A stretch of DNA of 8,124 bases, from positions 1-8,124 of the forward strand of contig JAGBQS010000265.1 of the NCBI GenBank assembly GCA_017632695.1, given 5' to 3'. Within the stretch, counting starts at the first letter, position 1; each line of letters opens with the position of its first letter. The notes beneath the pieces were generated by a model, which saw only the letters and a list, made by a program, of their open reading frames with translations, searched no databases and was not told where the DNA came from. Source of the DNA: Bacteroidales bacterium (GTDB taxonomy: Bacteria; Bacteroidota; Bacteroidia; Bacteroidales; UBA3663). This document shows positions 1 through 5,830 of the stretch, one piece after another. The translations under genes were made by a program, and so were the position numbers.

Positions 1-7
1 CACGGTG

Positions 8-38
8 CAAAGTTACGGACTTTTCCACAACTGGGAAA
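8..38 (-). promoter_or_regulatory. Putative Bacteroidetes-type promoter firing off the left edge
   Basis: Read on the minus strand, TAACTTTG (15 to 8) matches the Bacteroidetes -7 consensus TAnnTTTG exactly. TTTC (38 to 35) lies 19 bp upstream and approximates the -33 TTTG box. The arrangement is nearly the same as the promoter proposed for the LuxR-type gene at 5624-5655. It would drive a leftward gene outside the window, which cannot be seen, so this rests on motif match and spacing only. Confidence 0.5.
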
Positions 39-140
39 TCGCACACTGAGGCCATTTTTCAGACATCTCTTCTACCATTCTGATCGTAGAGACTAACATC
101 ATTATAGTCAGATTACCCGGATTTTATTAGGAAGGAAACA

Positions 141-178
141 ATAAAGTGGCAGAATTCTTTAGAAAACTGCCACTTTAT
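141..178 (-). terminator. Perfect 12-bp inverted repeat, likely terminator of the receptor operon
   Basis: ATAAAGTGGCAG (141-152) is perfectly complementary to CTGCCACTTTAT (167-178). The 14-nt loop can fold further through TTCT (155-158) and AGAA (161-164). The hairpin sits 38 bp past the receptor stop codon, where a terminator is expected. On the minus strand it is followed by TTGTTTCCTT, a weak U-tract. The A/T-rich outer stem means it could act in both directions, and an RNA-stabilising 3' hairpin is an alternative. The rest of 1-216 holds no gene that I can see. Confidence 0.6.
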
Positions 179-216
179 ATCTTTCTAACCGTGTATATAC
201 CGGAACCTTCTACATA

Positions 217-2439
217 CTAAAACCTTTCCAGATTCAGGCGGACGCCTGCGTAAAACATAGCGCCATCGGTCGGTCCCCAGACCATCGAGGCATCGAAACG
301 CGTGCCATACGGATTGGCAGCATCCACAATGGGGTTCTTTTGCCGGAAACCGGTCAGATTCTCACCTCCCACATAAACGGAACACAAACGGAATTCTCGT
401 GTTAGCTGAGCCTGCAACTGTCCGAATGCCTTATATCGGGCGTTCCACAGGGGCTGTCCGTCGTCGCCCACAGCCGGATCCGGCATCCTTCCGGGTCCGT
501 TCCATTGAAAGGTCAGATCAGCCTGCCACAACTCGAGCGGAGATTTCCACGAAGCGGTCAGCAAAGCCTTATATCGGGAAGTCAGCGGACGTGTACGCAA
601 AACCGTCTGACTGTTGTGCATCACGGTTCCGCCTGCGCCCAAAGATTGCGTGTACTGGGATGCTTTCACATCCTGATAACGATAGGCAAGCGTCAGCGAT
701 ATTCCACCTGGGATCGGATAGGTCGCATCGGCCTGCACTACATGGCTGAACGATTTGCCTCCATCCGGCAGATTGTAGAACGATACATAGCGGGGCTGAT
801 CCAGATCGATAATGGTCTGCTGCAAGAAACGGGTGTAGTAATAATCGGCGTTCAAGGCCAGATCTTCGCCTCCCAAGGGAATATTGAACTGCAAAGACAA
901 GCCTGCATTCCACGCCTCTTCCTGACGCAGGTTCCACGACGACTGTTTATCGGGTGTATAGTAATAACTGGTGGAACTGCTCAGTGCCCAGGTGCCATCG
1001 GCCTGTTCCACCTGCTGATTGAAGCGTGTTCGGACATTCTTCTGCACCAGCTGATCCCCATCCACCATCAGTATACGCGATGAAGCCATATACGAAACAT
1101 TTTCGGCCAGCGGATGCGAAGTCCGGTAGCCTTTCCCGACGGCCAGACGGATGGTAATCACGTCCGACGGCGAATACTTCAGATGCAGACGGGGCGTCAG
1201 GAATCCGTCGAAAACCGACGAATAATCATACCGCAACCCCAACATAGCGATAAACGCAGTACCTTTCTTGTAGGTATACTGGGCATACAGGCCTGACGTG
1301 GTTTCGCGGGAGGTTTCCAAGCGCAGCAGGCGGTCGGTCCACGCCTGCGGAACGGAATGGGCCGAACCCCGCTGATAGTATTCGTCCAGATAATCGTAAT
1401 TCACCGAAGCGCCGGCCGACAGATTATGCTCGTCGGACAGATCCGTTTCATACATCAGTTGCGCATAGCCGTTCTTCTGAGTCACCTCGTACCCACCGGC
1501 TCCTATCGCATCGTTCATGTCGTGATAAACCCCTTTCAGGATCAGAGCCAGACTTTCATTCCTGTCGGCCCGCAAAAAGAGGGCATTCTTCCATTGCCCT
1601 TCCAGCCGGTCGGTTTTGAGCCTTATACGATACGGACCGCCATGCGAGTGATTGTTGCTGATAAGCGAATCTCCCACATGACTGTGGGACGATACTCCGC
1701 TGGTACGGTCCTCGTGCAGGTAACGGACAGATAGCTGACTGATACCTTTCCGGCTCACCCACGCCCATCGGTCCATGATGTTGAACGCGCGCACCTTCGG
1801 CATGTCCATAAATCCGTCGTTGTTGCCGTCGTGATCCTTGCCGGCATCTTCCAAATGCAACAGCAGCGAAGTCGAGAGCTTATCGCCCAAATGAACGGCA
1901 CCATCCGCATTGGCTTCGATTTTCTGCTTCGAATCGGCATACAGATTTCCGTGAATACCCTCTATGCCCTGCGGTTTCCGGTACTCGATGTTAATCTGTC
2001 CGGTAACGCTCTCATACCCGTTTTTGACCGACGCTGCGCCCTTGCTGACCTGAATACTCTGCATCCAGGAACCGGGCACATATCCTAATGCATAGGGAAT
2101 AGATGAGCCACGGAAAGCCGGCACATTTTCCTGCAACATCTGCACATAGGTTCCGCTCAAACCCAACAGTCTGATCTGCCGGGCTCCGGTTGCGGCATCG
2201 GCATACGAGACATCGACCGACGGATTCGTCGTAAACGATTCGCCCAGGTTGCAGCAGGCGGCCCTCAGCAGTTCTCCCCTGCCGATTACTTCACGGTTCT
2301 CGACTGAGAATGCCGATTTGATGGCCTGCCTTTTGGCCGACACCTGCACATCCTCCAATGAGATGGTATCGGCAACCTGAGCCCGAACGATCGGGCTGGC
2401 AAGCAGAAGTACGGCAAAAAGCAACAGTTTATTTCTCAT
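217..2439 (-). CDS. TonB-dependent outer-membrane receptor, non-SusC type, ligand unknown (possibly metal or metal complex)
   Basis: This 740-residue protein is an energised uptake channel of the outer membrane. The signal peptide is clear: MRNK, a leucine-rich core and an IVRA-Q junction, probably cut after A20. A TonB-box-like stretch (about 24-34, DTISLEDVQVSA) leads directly into the plug, about 36-155, with IRLLGL, VSKGAASV and TGQIN motifs. The remainder is a beta-barrel ending in F740, the usual terminal aromatic residue of outer-membrane proteins. There is no N-terminal carboxypeptidase-regulatory-like domain and no SusD gene nearby, so this is not a SusC glycan porter. Distinctive points are C62-C63 at the start of the plug, a D202-x-D204-G-N-x-D208 loop resembling a calcium-binding motif, and a His-rich stretch with H252, H254, H264 and H266. 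From memory, related receptors with the CC-N-L motif occur beside heavy-metal genes in Bacteroidetes, so a metal ligand is inferred, not shown. The gene starts 46 bp after the transsulfuration-type enzyme and is probably the last gene of that operon. The ATG at 2439 directly precedes the signal peptide, with no Shine-Dalgarno site. Confidence 0.93.
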   Translation of the reverse strand: MRNKLLLFAVLLLASPIVRAQVADTISLEDVQVSAKRQAIKSAFSVENREVIGRGELLRAACCNLGESFTTNPSVDVSYADAATGARQIRLLGLSGTYVQMLQENVPAFRGSSIPYALGYVPGSWMQSIQVSKGAASVKNGYESVTGQINIEYRKPQGIEGIHGNLYADSKQKIEANADGAVHLGDKLSTSLLLHLEDAGKDHDGNNDGFMDMPKVRAFNIMDRWAWVSRKGISQLSVRYLHEDRTSGVSSHSHVGDSLISNNHSHGGPYRIRLKTDRLEGQWKNALFLRADRNESLALILKGVYHDMNDAIGAGGYEVTQKNGYAQLMYETDLSDEHNLSAGASVNYDYLDEYYQRGSAHSVPQAWTDRLLRLETSRETTSGLYAQYTYKKGTAFIAMLGLRYDYSSVFDGFLTPRLHLKYSPSDVITIRLAVGKGYRTSHPLAENVSYMASSRILMVDGDQLVQKNVRTRFNQQVEQADGTWALSSSTSYYYTPDKQSSWNLRQEEAWNAGLSLQFNIPLGGEDLALNADYYYTRFLQQTIIDLDQPRYVSFYNLPDGGKSFSHVVQADATYPIPGGISLTLAYRYQDVKASQYTQSLGAGGTVMHNSQTVLRTRPLTSRYKALLTASWKSPLELWQADLTFQWNGPGRMPDPAVGDDGQPLWNARYKAFGQLQAQLTREFRLCSVYVGGENLTGFRQKNPIVDAANPYGTRFDASMVWGPTDGAMFYAGVRLNLERF

Positions 2440-2485
2440 TAAAAAAACTTTTCAGATGAATCCGATAATAGAGCTGTCCGATGTA

Positions 2486-3661
2486 TCACGCCTCCAAAGC
2501 CTGACAGATATCGGCAAACAGATCATCAACGCTCTCCAATCCCACACTCAGACGGATTGTTGTCGGCAGCACATCCATTTCGGCCTTTTGTTGTGCAGTA
2601 TAGTTCACAAAGATGGTGCTGTAAGGATGAATGGCCAACGACTTGTTATCGAACAGATTCGTGGCTCTGTATATCAGTTTCAAACGGTCGATGAAACGGA
2701 AACACGCCTCCTGGCTGGCAAGATCGAATGTTACCATCGCTCCTGCCGACGGGCCGAACTGCCGGCGTGCCAATTCGTGGAAAGGATTGTCGGGCAAACC
2801 CACATAACCTACCTTACAGACCTGCGGCAAGGTTTGCAGTTTTCGGGCGATGGCCAGAGCGTTGGCCGACTGGAGGGTATAACGGGCATGAAGGGTTTCA
2901 AGTCCGATGGTCTGCATATAGGCGGCATGCGGTGTCATGTAGGCACCTAAATTGAACAGCAGTTCTGTCTTGATCCGCTGATCGATTTCCGGGAAATGAC
3001 CGTAATCGATAATCAGACCGCCCAACGAAGTGGCTCCTCCGCTGAGATATTTGGTGGACGAAACCAACTGGAAATCCACCCCCAAAGTCCGGGCATCGAA
3101 TTCCGTAAACGGCAGGATGGTCGTATCGGCCACCAGAGGAACATGCTTCCGATGACAGATTACGGATAGCGCATTCAGGTCGGCAACTTCCAGTTGCGGA
3201 TTGGTGATTATCTCCAGGAAAAGGCAGCCCGTATTCTCATCGACGGCTTCTACAACCTGATTTATATCCAACAGATCCACTATCCGGGCCTCGATGCCGA
3301 AGCGCTTCAGGGTATTCGTCAGCAGCGAATACGTATTCCCGAACATATGACGCGAAATGACCACGTTCCTGCCTGCCGACAAAGCAGCAAGAAAGAAGTT
3401 AGAAATAGCGACCATTCCCGAATTGAAAGCCGTAACGGACTGCGCACCTGTAAGAGACCTCACCTTATCCTCAAGGAAAGTGACGGTAGGATTCATGGTG
3501 CGCGAATAATCGGGTTCGCCGCTGCGTCCGGAAAAGGCCTCAATCATCGAGGCTGCATCGGGGAACTGATAGGCGGCTGTATGATAAACAGGAACAGAAA
3601 GTGACCCATAAGGATCAACATGCATAGGCGTTGTATGAAGGGCTTTTGTCTGACAGTCCAT
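2486..3661 (-). CDS. Cys/Met-metabolism PLP enzyme (cystathionine gamma-synthase / O-acylhomoserine sulfhydrylase-like)
   Basis: This 391-residue protein is full length for the cytoplasmic Cys/Met-metabolism family, which uses PLP to replace or eliminate a gamma or beta substituent on homoserine esters, cystathionine or methionine. Family landmarks occur in order: Y52-S-R54 followed by NPT (phosphate contact from the partner subunit), N80-S-G-M, TNPQ (153-156), D179 in VADTT (pyridine nitrogen), S201-S-T-K204-Y (K204 is the PLP-linked lysine), HPYST (345-349) and R370-L-S-V-G (substrate carboxylate). The usual YGxT active-site tyrosine is replaced by F107 in MFGNTY. A phenylalanine there is, as I recall, typical of MetZ-type O-succinylhomoserine sulfhydrylases and argues against an efficient methionine gamma-lyase. 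O-acylhomoserine sulfhydrylase or cystathionine gamma-synthase is therefore favoured, but the exact reaction cannot be fixed. The gene lies 15 bp after the MalY-like gene and 46 bp before the receptor, indicating co-transcription. The start is an ATG at 3661. Confidence 0.92.
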   Translation of the reverse strand: MDCQTKALHTTPMHVDPYGSLSVPVYHTAAYQFPDAASMIEAFSGRSGEPDYSRTMNPTVTFLEDKVRSLTGAQSVTAFNSGMVAISNFFLAALSAGRNVVISRHMFGNTYSLLTNTLKRFGIEARIVDLLDINQVVEAVDENTGCLFLEIITNPQLEVADLNALSVICHRKHVPLVADTTILPFTEFDARTLGVDFQLVSSTKYLSGGATSLGGLIIDYGHFPEIDQRIKTELLFNLGAYMTPHAAYMQTIGLETLHARYTLQSANALAIARKLQTLPQVCKVGYVGLPDNPFHELARRQFGPSAGAMVTFDLASQEACFRFIDRLKLIYRATNLFDNKSLAIHPYSTIFVNYTAQQKAEMDVLPTTIRLSVGLESVDDLFADICQALEA

Positions 3662-3676
3662 AGTAGAATGAAATAA

Positions 3677-4852
3677 TTACAGATAATGGTCAATGGCGTC
3701 CTTTAATTGCTGGAGCGCCTGTTGGAGAACGCTGCGGGGTGTGGCTACGTTCAGTCGCATGAAATGCTGGCCGGACGGTCCGAACTTCTCCCCATCGTCG
3801 AGGGCCAGATGTGCCTTGTCGATAAACAGATCGAGCAGCTGTTCGTGATTCAGTCCCAGTCCTGAACAATCCAGGAAAACAAGGAACGAAGCCTGCGGAC
3901 GCATGGGGCGTATCTGAGGAAGATTGTTGCTGAAGAACTGTTCCACATAACCGATGTTGCCGGCAATGTATTGCTTTGCTTCTTTCAGCCATTCTTCGCC
4001 GTGCAGATAGGCTTCGGCGGTTACCAGTTGGGCAAACATATTTCCTTCGTCAAATTCACCGGATGCCAGATAGGCGTTCAGCTTCCGGCGGATCGTTCCA
4101 TTGGGCACAATACTATAGCTCGAAACAATACCGGGCGTATTGAATGCCTTGCTGGGCGATCCGAAGGTGATACTGTGACGGCGGGCTTCATCGCTGACGG
4201 TAGCATAAGGGATGTGGCGATAGGGGTCCCAGGTAAGATCGGCATGAATCTCGTCGCTGATAACCAGTGTCCGGTGCTTTTCTGCCAGAGATGCTATCTG
4301 TTGCAATTCGTCGGCAGTCCACACCCTGCCCCCGGGATTGTGCGGATTACTCAGCACCAGAACCTTCACGTCTTCCAGATCCTTATCCAGCTGCGGAAAG
4401 TCGATGACATACTGTCCGTCCGCTTGCACCAGCTTATGACGCACCAACTGCCGGCCGCTGTGCTGAGGCACCAGGAAAAAGGGATGATAGACGGGATCGA
4501 AGACAAGCACCTTATCGCCGGGTTCGGTAAAGGCCTGGAGTACAAAGGCGATACCTCGGACAATACCCGGAATAAAAGTAATCTCGTGGAGAGCGACCTC
4601 AAAGTTATGATGCTCCTTAAGCCAGCCCATAATAGCGGGTTTCCAACGTGAATCGGATGCCGTGTAACCTAAAATACCATGATCGAGCCGCTGACGGATG
4701 GCATCGAGAATGAAATCCGGAGTCCGGAAATCCATATCGGCTACCCAAAGGGGCAACAGATCCGTCCGTCCCCAGCGGTCTTGCAGCACACCATACTTCA
4801 AACAGTCCGAGTGGCGACGGTCCACTACTTCATCGAAATTATACCTTGCCAT
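3677..4852 (-). CDS. MalY/PatB-type PLP C-S lyase (cystathionine beta-lyase-like)
   Basis: This is a fold-type I PLP enzyme of the aminotransferase class I/II superfamily, MalY/PatB branch. The branch cleaves C-S bonds of cystathionine or related cysteine conjugates to a thiol (homocysteine), pyruvate and ammonia in the cytoplasm. Numbered from the ATG at 4852 it has 391 residues, the normal family length. Visible motifs are the diagnostic W36-V-A-D-M-D-F near the N-terminus, N169-P-H-N-P-G-G, D200-E-I-H (pyridine contact), S232-P-S-K235-A-F-N (K235 forms the PLP Schiff base) and R366-L-N (substrate carboxylate). A longer reading from a TTG at 4870 adds six residues. It is rejected because that codon lies inside an octamer repeat and the N-terminus from ATG (MARYNFDEVVDRRHSDC) already matches the family. 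It is the first gene of the probable operon with the MetB/MetZ-like enzyme and the receptor. Together the two enzymes could form a transsulfuration route to homocysteine. A true aminotransferase is less likely given the WVADMDF and SPSKAFN motifs. Confidence 0.93.
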   Translation of the reverse strand: MARYNFDEVVDRRHSDCLKYGVLQDRWGRTDLLPLWVADMDFRTPDFILDAIRQRLDHGILGYTASDSRWKPAIMGWLKEHHNFEVALHEITFIPGIVRGIAFVLQAFTEPGDKVLVFDPVYHPFFLVPQHSGRQLVRHKLVQADGQYVIDFPQLDKDLEDVKVLVLSNPHNPGGRVWTADELQQIASLAEKHRTLVISDEIHADLTWDPYRHIPYATVSDEARRHSITFGSPSKAFNTPGIVSSYSIVPNGTIRRKLNAYLASGEFDEGNMFAQLVTAEAYLHGEEWLKEAKQYIAGNIGYVEQFFSNNLPQIRPMRPQASFLVFLDCSGLGLNHEQLLDLFIDKAHLALDDGEKFGPSGQHFMRLNVATPRSVLQQALQQLKDAIDHYL

Positions 4853-4862
4853 TTTTCTTAAT

Positions 4863-4952
4863 AACCTCAAAACCTAATCTCCGAGCTTGCTCGCCTGAGC
4901 CTTTAGGCGAAGAACCTCAAAACCTTACAACCTAACAACCTAACAACCTTAA
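4863..4952. repeat. Octamer direct-repeat block (AACCTNAN) interrupted by hairpins
   Basis: On the plus strand five units sit in perfect 8-bp register: AACCTCAA (4913), AACCTTAC (4921), AACCTAAC (4929), AACCTAAC (4937) and AACCTTAA (4945). Two more, AACCTCAA (4863) and AACCTAAT (4871), lie on the far side of a 34-bp hairpin segment. The 13-mer AACCTCAAAACCT therefore occurs on both sides (4863-4875 and 4913-4925). The last unit supplies the TAA stop of the LuxR-type gene (minus strand, 4951-4949). The first units lie just upstream of the MalY-like ATG. It reads as an intergenic repeat element; function is unknown. Confidence 0.8.
4882..4910. other. Overlapping, mutually exclusive small hairpins between the repeat groups
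   Basis: CGAGC (4882-4886) pairs with GCTCG (4889-4893), TCGCCT (4891-4896) pairs with AGGCGA (4905-4910), and GCTC (4889-4892) can pair with GAGC (4897-4900). The first two stems share bases 4891-4893, so they cannot form together. No T-run follows on either strand, so this is not a classical intrinsic terminator. It lies in the leader of the MalY-like gene, or in the transcript linking it to the regulator gene. Confidence 0.5.
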
Positions 4953-5590
4953 ATATAATAATCGCTTCCTATAATTCCTACGCGCAACGCGTAGCGTGTA
5001 GCCTCGTACACACTGTTGACCCCGATCTTGCGGAAAATATTCTTCTTGTGGGTTACGATCGTGTGGGTTGACGAAAAGCGGATGGCTGCAATCTCCTTGA
5101 CGGTCTTTCCCAGCGCAATCAGGCGCAGAATATCGGTCTCGCTCTGCGTGAGCGAAAACTCCTCTTCCCGTTTATGGCGCACCAGCAACTGGTTGCTGAT
5201 CTGATGGCACAGGAAGCGTTCGGCATGAAACACACACTTCAGCGCAATGCGGATTTCCTCTTCCGAATTGCTTTTCAGAATCATGCTCACCGAAGGCATT
5301 CCGGAGAAAGCGCTCAGCTGCTGGTCGTTGATCTCATCCTGAAAGAGAATCCAGCGGGTCATAGGCTGCTTTTCGTATAGTGTCAGCAATTTTTGCGGCA
5401 ACGACATTTCCATCGATTCCGTATCGATAATCACAATAGGAGCTTCGGCCTGAACGAGCGCACTCTCCAGTTCCGATTCGTCACCTGCAATGGTTAATGG
5501 ATAGGAATCGAATCCTAACCTGACAAGCAAAGCCTGAATGCCGATGCGGGTAATATCCTGCCTGTCGGCCAAAATAACTGATGTCTGCAT
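4949..5590 (-). CDS. LuxR/NarL-type transcriptional regulator with degenerate receiver domain
   Basis: From the ATG at 5590 this is a 213-residue cytoplasmic DNA-binding regulator. The C-terminal LuxR helix-turn-helix spans about 146-208: SLTQSETDILRLIALG, KEIA, then S-T-H-T-I-V-T-H-K-K-N-I (recognition helix) and RKIGV. The N-terminal part resembles a response-regulator receiver: ILADRQDITRIGIQALL at the start, D56 in VIIDTES at the phospho-acceptor position, and K106 in MILKSNS. However, the usual paired acid is R10 (ADR instead of ADD), and the Thr/Ser position after strand 4 reads ILFQ. Phosphorylation may thus be weak or absent. No histidine kinase is present in the window. A reading from a TTG at 5626 would add 12 residues, but that TTG is part of the predicted -7 box TAACTTTG, so the transcript should start downstream of it. 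Targets are unknown. Candidates are the divergent GH31 gene and the downstream transsulfuration/receptor operon. Confidence 0.88.
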   Translation of the reverse strand: MQTSVILADRQDITRIGIQALLVRLGFDSYPLTIAGDESELESALVQAEAPIVIIDTESMEMSLPQKLLTLYEKQPMTRWILFQDEINDQQLSAFSGMPSVSMILKSNSEEEIRIALKCVFHAERFLCHQISNQLLVRHKREEEFSLTQSETDILRLIALGKTVKEIAAIRFSSTHTIVTHKKNIFRKIGVNSVYEATRYALRVGIIGSDYYI

Positions 5591-5623
5591 AACGCAATAC
5601 CCTTTTTTATTGGTTTCCGGGCA

Positions 5624-5655
5624 CAAAGTTACAAAGAATCGTTAAATGACTGAAA
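5624..5655 (-). promoter_or_regulatory. Predicted promoter of the LuxR-type regulator gene
   Basis: On the minus strand TAACTTTG (5631 to 5624) is an exact match to the Bacteroidetes -7 consensus TAnnTTTG. TTTC (5655 to 5652) is 20 bp upstream, close to the -33 TTTG box. Transcription would begin near 5617, giving a leader of about 27 nt before the ATG at 5590. This placement decides the start codon of the gene. Confidence 0.65.
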
Positions 5656-5788
5656 TAATTACAAACAAAAATCCAAACCGGTGCTCTATTATGGTGTTTT
5701 TTTCTGCAAAGGGAGGCTTTTCAACTAAAAAATACTACAATGAATGAAAAAAATCGGTAAAAATGCAGATTCTTTCGCAAAAAAGACG

Positions 5789-5796
5789 TATCTTCG
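5789..5796 (+). promoter_or_regulatory. Predicted -7 box of the GH31 gene
   Basis: TATCTTCG differs at one base from the Bacteroidetes -7 consensus TAnnTTTG and lies 34 bp before the ATG at 5831. It would give a leader of roughly 28-30 nt. I see no convincing -33 box at 19-21 bp upstream, which may mean activator dependence. The rest of the 5591-5830 gap is A/T-rich and shows no gene or RNA structure that I can recognise. Confidence 0.45.
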
Positions 5797-5830
5797 CGCT
5801 GCAAATACAAACCTACTAACTGAATAACCA

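Noticed and set aside
431..579. Direct repeat of GCCTTATATCGGG near 430 and 567
   Set aside because: Both copies encode R-Y-K-A in the receptor; shared codons of short similar barrel segments explain it.
505..1083. 192-codon plus-strand open frame inside the receptor gene
   Set aside because: It is antisense to the barrel region of the receptor and has no family resemblance or leader signals.
3971..4651. 226-codon plus-strand open frame across the MalY-like gene
   Set aside because: It is fully antisense to a well-supported PLP enzyme and has no known domain.
4853..4870. TTG start adding six residues to the MalY-like protein
   Set aside because: The codon lies within an octamer repeat unit, and the ATG at 4852 gives the family-typical N-terminus.
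4853..4948. Cobalamin or SAM riboswitch upstream of the sulfur/receptor operon
   Set aside because: The leader is only 96 bp, mostly octamer repeats, with no recognisable B12-box or SAM-box core.
4863..4952. CRISPR array or telomere-like element in the octamer repeats
   Set aside because: Units are 8 bp without spacers and vary in sequence; there are no cas genes and too few units for a CRISPR array.
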